A stretch of 26,439 bases of DNA from Pseudomonadota bacterium (GTDB taxonomy: Bacteria > Pseudomonadota > Gammaproteobacteria > Pseudomonadales > UBA5518): contig CAUJIL010000149.1 of the NCBI GenBank assembly GCA_963204845.1, positions 1 to 26,439 on the forward strand, read 5' to 3'. A model generated the notes under the pieces. The model had not been told where the DNA came from, did no database searches, and was given only the letters and a program-made list of their open reading frames with translations. Both the position numbers and the translations under genes were made by a program. Shown here piece after piece: positions 1 through 7,406 of the stretch (the first letter of the stretch is position 1; each line of letters opens with the position of its first letter).

Positions 1-411
1 CGGCGCCGCCGCGTCCTGCCCGAACGCCGGTGCCAGCTGCTGGTGATCCGCGACGCCGACGGCGCGGTGCTGCTCGAAAAGCGTCCGCCGAGCGGCATCT
101 GGGGCGGACTGTGGAGCTTCCCCGAGATCCCCGCGCACGAGGACGCCGCACTCGCCTGCGACCGCATCGTGCGCGTGGCGCCGCTCGACACGCGGCGTGG
201 CAGCGCGTTCCGCCACACCTTCAGCCACTTCCGCCTCGAGGCGACGCCAGTGTTCCTCGAGGTCCCCGCGGTGCCCGCGCACGTGCTGGCGGACGACCGC
301 CTGATCTGGTACAAGCCGGGCAGCGGAAACCTCGGCTTCGCCGCGCCGGTCAAGCGCCTGCTCGACGCGCTGCACGAAGCCCCCGATGCGATTTCCTGGA
401 GCGACCGATGA
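1..411 (+). CDS. mutY: Adenine DNA glycosylase MutY, C-terminal part (5' end outside window)
   Basis: The frame is open from base 1 and ends at a TGA at 409-411, giving the last 136 residues. The run LLEKRPPSGIWGGLWSFPE is typical of the NUDIX-like C-terminal domain of MutY, which recognises 8-oxoguanine opposite the adenine to be excised. The HTFSHFRLEATP segment and the closing segment on cutting back to 'LDALHE' also fit. The catalytic helix-hairpin-helix domain and the Fe-S cluster loop lie upstream of the window. MutY removes A mispaired with 8-oxoG in base-excision repair. The stop overlaps the ATG of yggX (ATGA), so the two are translationally coupled, as in the mutY-yggX order known from gammaproteobacteria. 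The family assignment is confident; only the missing N-terminus limits it. Confidence 0.93.
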   Translation, partial: RRRRVLPERRCQLLVIRDADGAVLLEKRPPSGIWGGLWSFPEIPAHEDAALACDRIVRVAPLDTRRGSAFRHTFSHFRLEATPVFLEVPAVPAHVLADDRLIWYKPGSGNLGFAAPVKRLLDALHEAPDAISWSDR

Positions 412-692
412 GCCGTAGCGTGTTCTGCCGCAAGTACCAGCGCGAGATGGAAGGCCTCGCGCAGCCCCCGTTCCCGGGGCCGCGCGGCCAGCAGGTGTTC
501 GACACGGTGTCGCGCCAGGCCTGGCAGGAGTGGCTGGCGCACCAGACGATGCTGGTCAACGAGCGGCGCCTCAACCTGATGGACCGCGGCACCCGCGCCT
601 TCCTCGAGGAGGAAATGCAGAAATTCTTCGACAACCAGGACGTCGCGCGCGCCGAGGGCTACGTGCCGCCCGCGCCGCCCCCGCAAGGCTGA
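408..692 (+). CDS. yggX: YggX, probable Fe(2+)-trafficking / oxidative damage protection protein
   Basis: A 94-residue protein starting at the ATG that overlaps the mutY stop. The start MSRSVFCRKYQREMEGL, the FPGPRGQ segment, the core WLAHQTMLVNERRLNLMD and the tail FLEEEMQKFFDN follow the YggX family closely. Its length is close to the roughly 90 residues usual for the family. The conserved N-terminal Cys (C7) is present. YggX is a small cytosolic protein linked to protection of Fe-S clusters from oxidative damage and to iron trafficking; its exact biochemistry is unsettled. Being co-translated with MutY, also an Fe-S enzyme acting on oxidative lesions, makes functional sense. The tail ends in a Pro/Ala-rich extension (PPAPPPQG). 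Confidence 0.95.
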   Translation: MSRSVFCRKYQREMEGLAQPPFPGPRGQQVFDTVSRQAWQEWLAHQTMLVNERRLNLMDRGTRAFLEEEMQKFFDNQDVARAEGYVPPAPPPQG

Positions 693-710
693 TATGCACG
701 AACGCGTTCC

Positions 711-740
711 TTGACGCCCGCCGCGGCCAGCGGGTTAAAT
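711..740 (+). promoter_or_regulatory. Sigma70-type promoter of tRNA-Phe
   Basis: TTGACG (711-716) and TTAAAT (735-740) are separated by 18 bp. The predicted start near 747 lies about 10 bases before the mature tRNA 5' end at 757. The bases between the -10 and the start are GC-rich (GCGCC), a discriminator type common in stringently controlled stable-RNA promoters. This is read from the sequence only. Confidence 0.6.
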
Positions 741-756
741 ACGCGCCTCTTCCGCT

Positions 757-832
757 GCCCAGATAGCTCAGTTGGTAGAGCAGAGGATTGAAAATCCTCG
801 TGTCGCTGGTTCGATTCCGGCTCTGGGCACCA
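757..832 (+). tRNA. tRNA-Phe (anticodon GAA)
   Basis: A 76-nt cloverleaf. The acceptor stem is GCCCAGA (757-763) with TCTGGGC (822-828). The D-arm is GCTC-AGTTGGTAGA-GAGC. The anticodon stem is GAGGA/TCCTC around loop TTGAAAA, with GAA at 790-792. The T-arm is GCTGG-TTCGATT-CCGGC. The discriminator is A829 and CCA is encoded at 830-832. The whole closely resembles proteobacterial tRNA-Phe. It stands alone between yggX and a DUF385 gene, with its own promoter upstream. Confidence 0.98.
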
Positions 833-859
833 CCATCCCGCACCTCCGAACCCCAACCC

Positions 860-885
860 GCATGCCCCGCGATCGCGGTGCATGC
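860..885 (+). terminator. Strong stem-loop downstream of tRNA-Phe, possible terminator
   Basis: Arms GCATGCCCCGC and GCGGTGCATGC enclose a GATC tetraloop; the only mismatch in the 11-bp stem is C866 against T879. It begins 27 bases after the tRNA CCA end. A second inverted repeat, TGCACC-ATAC-GGTGCA (883-898), shares the 3' arm and could compete with it. No run of T follows directly (GAATGTTTCC comes later), so intrinsic termination is plausible but not textbook. Confidence 0.4.
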
Positions 886-908
886 ACCATACGGTGCAGA
901 ATGTTTCC

Positions 909-990
909 GTAGATCCGGGCTGCGCCCGGACATTCATAATGTTCGGCCACAGGCCGAACCTACGCGGACATTCGTTCGGCCGCAGCGCGG
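909..990. repeat. REP cluster 1: A(+), B(-), truncated B(-)
   Basis: An A unit in plus orientation (909-932, GTAG then a TCCGGGC-TGC-GCCCGGA hairpin) is followed by an inverted B unit (941-963, a hairpin ending in CTAC). A degenerate third unit beginning GTTCGGCCGC (from 974) lies 33 bases further on. The cluster sits between tRNA-Phe and the DUF385 gene. Its truncated last unit ends only a few bases before that gene's ribosome binding site, so it forms part of the 5' leader. Confidence 0.85.
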
Positions 991-1009
991 AACCAACGAG
1001 GAGAATCGC

Positions 1010-1525
1010 ATGAGCTACGAGAAACCGTTGCACGAACTCAGCAGGCCGGACTGGATCTCCGAGGCGGACTGGCAGGCGACGCTGGCGAAGGTCGGCTCGC
1101 TGGAGCGCATCCGCGCCGATGCGCGCGCGCACGTCGAGACCTACCTGGCCACCAACGGCGAGCAGGGATACCGCCAGGAACTCGCGCCGCTGCCCTGCCT
1201 GCTGATCACGACGATCGGCCACCGCAGCGGCAAGCCGGCCATCACAGCACTCAACTTCCTGCTGCGGGAGCAGAAGTACTACGTCGTCGGATCGCTTGCC
1301 GGCAGTGGAACCGATCCCGCGTGGGCGAGGAACCTGCAGAGCAACCCGCAGGCGTGGGTGCAGGTGAAGGACAGCAGGTGGGAGGCCGAGGTGCACCGGC
1401 TCAGCGACGCGGAGCGCGCGGCGATCTGGCCCACGCTGGTGCAGGCCATGCCGCTGTGGGAGGTATTCCAGCAGCGTACCGACCGGCCGTTCCCGGTCTT
1501 CGCCCTGGCGCGGAAAACACGCTAG
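1010..1525 (+). CDS. DUF385-family (deazaflavin-dependent nitroreductase-like) protein
   Basis: A 171-residue protein starting at ATG 1010, behind ACGAGGAGA (996-1004), a good Shine-Dalgarno sequence. The core reads LITTIGHRSGKPAITALNFL, then YYVVGSLAGSGTDPAWARNL, then NPQAWVQVKDSRWEAEV. This is the split beta-barrel pattern of the DUF385 / F420-dependent nitroreductase family (Ddn-like). The tail QRTDRPFPVFAL is also typical. Characterised members bind the deazaflavin F420 or sometimes other flavins and reduce varied substrates; cofactor and substrate here are unknown. The N-terminal 60 residues (LSRPDWISEADW) form an extension ahead of the core. It ends at TAG. A degenerate REP unit forms part of its leader. 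Confidence 0.8.
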   Translation: MSYEKPLHELSRPDWISEADWQATLAKVGSLERIRADARAHVETYLATNGEQGYRQELAPLPCLLITTIGHRSGKPAITALNFLLREQKYYVVGSLAGSGTDPAWARNLQSNPQAWVQVKDSRWEAEVHRLSDAERAAIWPTLVQAMPLWEVFQQRTDRPFPVFALARKTR

Positions 1526-1574
1526 CGCCGGCACGGATCGCGACGCCGCGGCCCGGTGCGTGTACGCTGCCGCC

Positions 1575-2105
1575 ATGGATGCGAACGAGGACGAACTGCG
1601 GGACCTGCTCGACGAGCAGGCGATCCGGAAGGTGGTGCTGCGCTACTGTCGCGGCATCGACCGGCTGGACCGCGAACTGGTCCGGAACTGCTACCACGAT
1701 GATGCGACGGACGAGCACGGCAGTTTCGCGGGCAGCGCGGACGACTTCGTGGACTGGGCCTTCCGCATCGCGGCGCGCTACGACCTGACGATGCACTTCG
1801 CGGGCAATCTCCTGGTGGAACTGGGCACGCCGGGTCGCGACGGTCATCGCGCGGCGCGCGCCGAGACCTACGGCATCGCACACCACCGCCGCAGCGCCGG
1901 CCCACCGGAGCTCAATCTGCTGGTGGGCTTTCGCTACGTGGACCGCTTCGAACGACGCGACGACGGCGTGTGGCGCATCGCGCGGCGCGTGTGCACCACG
2001 GAGTGGGTGCGCCGCGACGACGAATCCGCGTGGTGGCCGATTCCGCCCGGAATGCGCACGGGGCGTCGCGACCGCACGGATCCGGTCTACGATCCGATCG
2101 ACTGA
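1575..2105 (+). CDS. SnoaL-like / NTF2-fold protein
   Basis: A 176-residue protein. The N-terminal segment LLDEQAIRKVVLRYCRGIDR followed by CYHDDATDEHGSFAGSADDF is characteristic of SnoaL-like proteins, a cone-shaped alpha+beta barrel with a polar cavity. Members include polyketide cyclases, dehydratases and ring-hydroxylating dioxygenase beta subunits, but most are uncharacterised, and no reaction can be assigned. I chose ATG 1575; an in-frame GTG at 1560 is the alternative. No Shine-Dalgarno is visible, and TACGCT (1562-1567) sits where a -10 box would place transcription start at or next to the ATG, so the mRNA may be leaderless. It lies 49 bases behind the DUF385 gene on the same strand. 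Confidence 0.8.
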   Translation: MDANEDELRDLLDEQAIRKVVLRYCRGIDRLDRELVRNCYHDDATDEHGSFAGSADDFVDWAFRIAARYDLTMHFAGNLLVELGTPGRDGHRAARAETYGIAHHRRSAGPPELNLLVGFRYVDRFERRDDGVWRIARRVCTTEWVRRDDESAWWPIPPGMRTGRRDRTDPVYDPID

Positions 2106-2196
2106 TCCGGGGCGAAGGCACTCCAGGCGGCAAACGCCTGTTCGATGGGGAACCTGCTCCACCCGGGCCGCACCCGGTCGGCCTGCGCCGCGCGCA

Positions 2197-3261
2197 TCAA
2201 TGCATTTCGCCCCGACCGCTACGGATCGATCCCCGCGCACCCCGGATGACCGACGGTGCGTATCCCGTCCAGCACTTGAACGCGCGCGAGAACGTCAGGG
2301 TGTCGCTGAACCCCAGTCGCAGCGCGATCTCGCCCAGCGGCAACGTGCGATCGTCGAGCAGGTCGAGCGCGAGTTCGTGGCGGCAACGCTCCTTCAATTG
2401 CCTGACCGAGGTGCCCTCGTCACCGAGGCGGCGTTTCAGCGTCGCGACGCTGATCCCCAGTTGGCGCGCGATCCGTGTCGTATCGGGCAGCCCGCTGCGA
2501 TGCGCGAGCGCCGTGGCGAGAATCTTGCGCACCCAGGCCGATGCGGGCATCACACCCGAGCGCCCGGCGGCGAGATCGAACGGAAACGCACCGAGCAGTT
2601 CGTCGAGTTCGGCCGGGCTGCGCACGATCGGCAGCGTCAGGTAGCGCGCGGGAAAACGGAGAATGTTATCCTCCGCCGCGTATTCCACGGGCCACGGCAG
2701 CTGCCACGACACCAGGTCCTCGTCCAGCACCGGACCGTGGCAGACCTTGACGGTCAGCGGGGTCAGGTCCTTGCCGACCAGCCAGCCGAACAGGCGAGCG
2801 AAGCTCGACAACCCGTTCAACACGTTGTAGATCATGTGAACATCGCACGGCACATAGGCCGTGCGCATGCGGAACTCGACATACGCGCCCACCGTACGCA
2901 GCGAGAAGTCGCCGACCGTGCCGTCGAATAGCCTGTAGAAGGCCACGGCACGATCGATCGCCTGACCCAGCGTGGCGCTGCCGATCATGCAGTAGTACAG
3001 CATGCGAAATTCGTCCGGCCCCATCGCCCGGCGTCCGGCGCGTTTCGCATCACAACATTCGAGCGCACAGAGGCAGTCGCGGTAGATCGCGACGAACCGA
3101 TCGCGGGAAATTTCCGCATGCCCCTTCAGGTCGCGCTCGGTGAGACCAGCGTGGCGAAGAATCTCGCTCGCATCACCTCCGACATGGTGCACGCTGCGCA
3201 GCACCTGCTCGAGCAGGCGCGCGGGCGGCGTGAACGAGGGTGCGACTGCTCGTCGGCTCAT
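2197..3261 (-). CDS. AraC-family transcriptional regulator (arabinose-binding-like N-terminal domain)
   Basis: A 354-residue protein starting at the ATG complementary to 3259-3261. Roughly residues 20-210 match the large N-terminal sensor domain of OruR/ArgR-type AraC regulators (RDRFVAIYRDCL, then FRMLYYCMIGSATLGQAIDRA, FYRLFD). The last 100 residues hold two helix-turn-helix motifs: TTRIARQLGISVATLKRRL, and then LGEIALRLGFSDTLTFSRAF ahead of WTGYAPSVIR. Longer in-frame readings upstream are low-complexity Arg/Gly sequence, and a TAGAAT box at 3291-3296 would lie inside them, which supports the chosen start. It lies about 107 bases downstream of the TonB-dependent receptor on the same strand. 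It may control the receptor or the divergent glc operon, but its ligand cannot be inferred. Confidence 0.9.
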   Translation of the reverse strand: MSRRAVAPSFTPPARLLEQVLRSVHHVGGDASEILRHAGLTERDLKGHAEISRDRFVAIYRDCLCALECCDAKRAGRRAMGPDEFRMLYYCMIGSATLGQAIDRAVAFYRLFDGTVGDFSLRTVGAYVEFRMRTAYVPCDVHMIYNVLNGLSSFARLFGWLVGKDLTPLTVKVCHGPVLDEDLVSWQLPWPVEYAAEDNILRFPARYLTLPIVRSPAELDELLGAFPFDLAAGRSGVMPASAWVRKILATALAHRSGLPDTTRIARQLGISVATLKRRLGDEGTSVRQLKERCRHELALDLLDDRTLPLGEIALRLGFSDTLTFSRAFKCWTGYAPSVIRGARGSIRSGRGEMH

Positions 3262-3290
3262 GGGCGGCGTGCCATCGGGAGGCTTTGCCC

Positions 3291-3296
3291 ATTCTA
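3291..3296 (-). promoter_or_regulatory. Candidate -10 box of the AraC-family gene
   Basis: The minus strand reads GGGGTAGAATGGGC here, a near-consensus -10 box 30 bases before the ATG at 3261. No convincing -35 is seen (best is TCAATG at 18-bp spacing). It suggests the regulator can be transcribed separately from the receptor gene. Confidence 0.45.
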
Positions 3297-3368
3297 CCCC
3301 ACCCGCCAGCGCGCCATTGACGTACGCGCCTTCGTCGCCGGCTCCGCTCGCGACGCCCTCGGCGTTCC

Positions 3369-5675
3369 TCAGAAGCTCATCTTGACATCCACACCGTAGC
3401 GGCGCGGCTCCAGCCAGTACTTGCCGCCGAACCCGAGCCCGCCGAAATCGATGCCGTCGCCGACGTTGTTGTGGTCGGTCAGGTTGTCGCCCCACACGCC
3501 CACTTCCCACGAGCCCTGGTCACCGAGCCGCATTTCCGAGAGCGCGATGCGTGCGCTGAGGTTCTTGCGACCGGGATCGCTGATCTGCTCGTTGAACGTC
3601 GTCTCCCAGTCGAGCGGGAACATGTAGCGTCGCGAGCTCTGCGCGTAATCCACGCGGACGCTCAATTCCCCGAACGACAGCGGCGCGAAGACGTATTCGG
3701 CGCCCACGTTCCAGTTGTGCCGCGTCACCTGCGGGAAACGGGCCTCGTCCGCCACGTCGCTAAGCTCGTTGGTGAGCGGATTGCGATAGATGTATTCGTC
3801 GTACTCGGGGTTCGTGTATCCCCACGAGCCGGTCAGCGTCAGTGCGTCGGTGACCACGGCGGCGAGTTCGAGTTCGAAACCCTCGAACGTGGCCTTGCCT
3901 GCGTTGACGATCACCGAACTGGACCCCGCGGCATCGGCCAGGAACTGCGAGATCTGCAGGTCTTCATAGACGGTGTGGTAGAGCGCGAGGTTCGCGCGCA
4001 CGCGCTTGTCCAGCCACTCCGTCTTGAGCCCCGCCTCGTAGGCCGTTGCTTCCTCGGGATCGAAGCTCGCCGCCACCGCCGCGCGTGGCGAGAAGCCGCC
4101 GGCCTTGTAGCCGGTGGAGACGCGCGCGTAAGCCATCACGTCGTCCGACCACTGGTAGTTGGCCGACAACAGCCACGAGAAATTGCTGTAATCCTCGCTC
4201 GGTTCGCCCGCGAACGCGAGCGAGCGGAAACTCTTCTCGTCCTTCGTGTAGCGCCCGCCCGCCGAGAACTCGAGCTTGTCGTCCAGCAGCATCGGCCGGT
4301 AGCTCACCTGACCGAACACCGCCTTCGAGGTCGTTTCGCCGCCGAAGGCGGAAACCGGGCTCAGGTTCAGGCCTGCCATGCCACCCGGCAGCACGAAGGT
4401 GAGCCGCTGCTGGTTGTACTCATCGGCTTCCTCCTCGAAATAGAACACGCCGCCGACGTACTTCCAGCGTTCGGTGCTGCCGAGGATCTGCAATTCCTGC
4501 GAATACTGGTCCTGCTCCTGCGGGGCGTTGTTGCAGTTGTAGGGTCCGTTCAGGTCCTCGATGCCCACCGGCGCATACGTCACGGGATCGAGCACGAAAC
4601 CGCGCATGACGCCGCTGCCGGTCAGGCTGCAGATCGTGTCCTGCTCGAAATAGCGATACGCGGAGATGGACTTGATGGCCAGCGCCTCGCTAATGTCGTA
4701 CTGCAACGTGAGTGCGCTGCCGAAGACCTCGCCCTCGCTGTTGAAGCGTCCGTCGAACGGCGCCTGCTGGCCGCGCTCGAGCCTCTTGCCGGTGACCACG
4801 AACGGCGCGCCGCCGAAGGCGGGCGACTGGCCGTAGTAGTTACGGACGTCGGGCGTCGCGGCGACCATCTGGAAGAACACCGGCGAGCCTTTGCGTTCGC
4901 CGTAGTCGAGCACCAAATCGGCGGCGAACCGCTCGCCGAAATCACCGTGCACGCCGAGCCAGATCGAGTCGTTGTCCAGGGAACCCGGATCGTCCTTGTC
5001 GCTCGCGAGCTTGTTGTCGAAATACCCGTCGCGCTCGCGGTGCAGGTAGGCCACGGTTGCCTTGATCCCGGAGTCGCCGAGCGGTCCGGTGTCGATGCGC
5101 GCGCGCGTGTACCAGTCGTCGTAGCTGCCGTAGCCGGCCTTGGCCTCGACGCCGAACGCGTCCGCCGGCTTCTTGCTCACGAGTTGGACCGCGCCACCGG
5201 TGGTGTTGCGTCCGAACAGCGTGCCCTGCGGACCGCGCAGCACCTCGATGCGCTCGACGTCGACCAGGTCGAAGATCGCCCCCGCGGTGCGTGCGATGTA
5301 GACACCGTCCAGATAGATGCCGACCCCGGCCTCGGCATTGGCCGCCGGTTCGGTCTGGCCGATGCCCCGGATGAAGATCGCCGCGGCGTTCAGACTGCTG
5401 GTCTGCTGGATGATCGTCAGGTTCGGCGCCAGCTGGCCGAGCTTGGTCACATCCTGCACGTTCAGCTTGTCGAGCAGGTTGCCCGACAGGGCGGTCACCG
5501 CCACCGGGATCTGCTGCAGCGACTCCTCCTGGCGGCGCGCCGTTACCGTGATCTCCTCGAGCTGCGCCGCAGCAGGCGATGCGGGTTCCTGGGCACGGGA
5601 CGGCGGAACCACGCACATGGCGGTCGCGACGGCAGCGCTGCTGACGAGCTTCGAAAGGGTACGTACCTCGATCAT
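3369..5675 (-). CDS. TonB-dependent outer-membrane receptor
   Basis: A 768-residue protein starting at the ATG complementary to 5673-5675, with AGGAGG (complement of 5686-5691) ten bases upstream. A signal peptide covers about residues 1-29 (SSAAVATAMCVVPPSRAQ). The TonB box EEITVTARRQEE follows. The plug domain contains IPVAVTALSG, IFIRGIGQ, GVGIYLDGVYIARTAGA and VEVLRGPQGTLFGRNTTGGAV-like sequence. The rest is a 22-strand-type barrel with many aromatic-flanked strands (VSTGYKAGGFSPRA, VRVDYAQSSRRYMFPLDW) and the C-terminal Phe of outer-membrane proteins. It belongs to the large group of receptors with plugs rich in LFGRNTTGG, often not siderophore-specific. It imports an unknown substrate using TonB energy. 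It is divergent from glcDEF and followed by an AraC-family gene. Confidence 0.95.
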   Translation of the reverse strand: MIEVRTLSKLVSSAAVATAMCVVPPSRAQEPASPAAAQLEEITVTARRQEESLQQIPVAVTALSGNLLDKLNVQDVTKLGQLAPNLTIIQQTSSLNAAAIFIRGIGQTEPAANAEAGVGIYLDGVYIARTAGAIFDLVDVERIEVLRGPQGTLFGRNTTGGAVQLVSKKPADAFGVEAKAGYGSYDDWYTRARIDTGPLGDSGIKATVAYLHRERDGYFDNKLASDKDDPGSLDNDSIWLGVHGDFGERFAADLVLDYGERKGSPVFFQMVAATPDVRNYYGQSPAFGGAPFVVTGKRLERGQQAPFDGRFNSEGEVFGSALTLQYDISEALAIKSISAYRYFEQDTICSLTGSGVMRGFVLDPVTYAPVGIEDLNGPYNCNNAPQEQDQYSQELQILGSTERWKYVGGVFYFEEEADEYNQQRLTFVLPGGMAGLNLSPVSAFGGETTSKAVFGQVSYRPMLLDDKLEFSAGGRYTKDEKSFRSLAFAGEPSEDYSNFSWLLSANYQWSDDVMAYARVSTGYKAGGFSPRAAVAASFDPEEATAYEAGLKTEWLDKRVRANLALYHTVYEDLQISQFLADAAGSSSVIVNAGKATFEGFELELAAVVTDALTLTGSWGYTNPEYDEYIYRNPLTNELSDVADEARFPQVTRHNWNVGAEYVFAPLSFGELSVRVDYAQSSRRYMFPLDWETTFNEQISDPGRKNLSARIALSEMRLGDQGSWEVGVWGDNLTDHNNVGDGIDFGGLGFGGKYWLEPRRYGVDVKMSF

Positions 5676-5912
5676 CGCGAGTATGCCTCCTGGGCGTTCG
5701 AATCGAATAATAGTTGTGCACGGTGGGATGCGAGCACTTCGGATACTGGAACCGGAACCGGCACATCGCAATGGCAGAATGGCTCACGGAGCGGACCAAT
5801 CGGCTCAATCCCGGACACCCGGGCAGACGGCGTACGTGCATTGATGCAGAATGCGTCTGCACCCCGTGTCGATCACTGATCGCGGACCAGACGCCATGCC
5901 GGCTGCCCGTCC
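5676..5912. promoter_or_regulatory. Divergent intergenic region between the TonB receptor and glcD
   Basis: On the minus strand a TATTAT box (complement of 5707-5712) could serve the receptor gene, with a start near 5700; the -35 is poor. On the plus side a nested inverted repeat covers 5823-5860: outer arms GCAGACG and CGTCTGC, inner arms TGCAT and ATGCA. It lies about 50 bases before the glcD ATG and is a possible operator or leader structure. A short tandem GGAACC-GGAACC occurs near 5743. No clear -10/-35 pair is seen for glcD. Confidence 0.35.
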
Positions 5913-7406
5913 ATGAACGCACCGAACGCACCCGCTGCCACCATCGACCGCGACCGCCAGCGCGCGCTGGCGCGGGCGTTGCGCACCGTGCTGCCTGGTC
6001 GCGGCCTGCTGTATCGCGAGGAAGATACGCGGCCCTACGAGTGCGACGCACTGACCCTGCACCGGCGCCTGCCGATGCTCGTGGCGCTACCGGAAACCGC
6101 GGAACAGCTACGCCGCGTGCTGCGCATCTGCCACGAGCGCGGCGTGCCGGTGGTGCCGCGCGGCGCCGGCACCGGCCTGTCCGGCGGCTGCACGCCCCTG
6201 CCCGACGGCGTGCTGCTGTCCACGGCGAAGCTGAACCGCGTGCTGCGCGTCGATCCGCTGGCGCGCACCGCCACCGTGGAGCCGGGTGTGCGCAACCTCG
6301 CGATCTCCGAGGCGGCCGCGCCGCACGGGCTCCACTACGCGCCGGATCCGTCCAGCCAGATCGCCTGCACCATCGCCGGCAACGTCGCGGAGAACGCCGG
6401 CGGGGTGCACTGCCTCAAGTACGGCCTGACCGTGCACAACGTGCTGCGCGTGCGCGGCCTCACGATGGACGGAGAAGCCGTCGAGTTCGGCTCGGAAGCG
6501 CTCGATTCACCGGGACTGGACCTGCTGGCGCTGGTGATCGGTTCCGAGGGCATGCTGGCGGTGATCACCGAAGTCACCGTGAAGCTGCTGCCCACGCCGC
6601 AGTTCGCGCGCTGCGCGATGGCGAGTTTCGGCGACGTGGTCACCGCCGGTCACGCGGTGGCGGCGATCATCGGCGCCGGGCTGATTCCGGCGGGTCTGGA
6701 AATGATGGACCAGAGCGCCACGCGCATGGTCGAGCCGTTCGTGCACGCGGGCTACGATCTGGACGCCGCGGCGATCCTGCTGGTCGAGGCCGATGGCACG
6801 CCGGAGGAGGTCGCGGAGCAGATCGCGCAGGTCACAGCCGTGCTGCGCAGGGCCGGCGCCACCCGCGTGGCGGTGTCGGCGTCCGAGGCCGAGCGCCTGC
6901 GCTTCTGGGCCGGCCGCAAGGCGGCATTTCCGTCGGCCGGACGCGTGTCGCCCGCCTATTACTGCATGGACGGCACGATCCCGCGCAAGCGCCTGGGCGA
7001 GATGCTGCTCGCGATCCAGGAAATGGAACACACCTACGGTCTGCGCTGCCCCAACGTGTTCCACGCCGGCGACGGGAACCTGCACCCGTTGATCCTCTTC
7101 GACGACAACGATCCGGAGCAGGTCGCGCGCGCCGAGGCCTTCGGCGTGGAAATCCTGGAACTCAGCGTGGCGCTCGGCGGCACGATCACCGGCGAGCACG
7201 GCGTGGGGCTCGAGAAGATCACGCAGATGTGCGCCCAGTTCACGCCGCAGGAGCTCGACTGCTTGCGCGCCGTCAAGCGCGCCTTCGATCCCTCCGGGCT
7301 GCTCAACCCCGACAAGGTGATCCCGTCGCTGCATCGCTGCGCCGAATACGGCCGCATGAAGGTGGTCGGCGGCAAGCTGCCATTTCCGGAGCTGGAGCGC
7401 TTCTGA
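5913..7406 (+). CDS. glcD: Glycolate oxidase FAD-linked subunit GlcD
   Basis: A 497-residue protein, the normal length for GlcD. Residues about 55-190 are the FAD-binding (PCMH-type) domain, with VVPRGAGTGLSGGCTPLPDG, the covalent/isoalloxazine-side YAPDPSSQIACTIAGNVAENAGG and the closing GSEGMLAVITEVTVKLLPTP. Residues about 220-465 are the FAD-linked oxidase C-terminal domain, with VFHAGDGNLHPLI, TGEHGVGLEKI and FDPSGLLNPDK. With GlcE and GlcF it forms glycolate dehydrogenase, oxidising glycolate to glyoxylate and passing electrons to the respiratory chain. It is the first gene of a tight glcDEF operon (TGATG overlap with glcE). The start has a weak Shine-Dalgarno. No glcC-type GntR regulator or glcG is seen beside it. 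Confidence 0.95.
   Translation: MNAPNAPAATIDRDRQRALARALRTVLPGRGLLYREEDTRPYECDALTLHRRLPMLVALPETAEQLRRVLRICHERGVPVVPRGAGTGLSGGCTPLPDGVLLSTAKLNRVLRVDPLARTATVEPGVRNLAISEAAAPHGLHYAPDPSSQIACTIAGNVAENAGGVHCLKYGLTVHNVLRVRGLTMDGEAVEFGSEALDSPGLDLLALVIGSEGMLAVITEVTVKLLPTPQFARCAMASFGDVVTAGHAVAAIIGAGLIPAGLEMMDQSATRMVEPFVHAGYDLDAAAILLVEADGTPEEVAEQIAQVTAVLRRAGATRVAVSASEAERLRFWAGRKAAFPSAGRVSPAYYCMDGTIPRKRLGEMLLAIQEMEHTYGLRCPNVFHAGDGNLHPLILFDDNDPEQVARAEAFGVEILELSVALGGTITGEHGVGLEKITQMCAQFTPQELDCLRAVKRAFDPSGLLNPDKVIPSLHRCAEYGRMKVVGGKLPFPELERF

Noticed and set aside
2106..2196. Possible terminator between the convergent SnoaL-like and AraC-type genes
   Set aside because: Only short GC-rich complementarity (CCGGG/CCCGG) is present and no T-run; nothing stands out from background.
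3471..5879. Very long open frame on the plus strand opposite the TonB receptor
   Set aside because: Its translation is low-complexity Arg/Val/Ala-rich sequence without family motifs, while the opposite strand encodes a full receptor. High GC produces such antisense frames; similar cases at 659-1576, 11248-13389 and 24681-26162 were dropped for the same reason.
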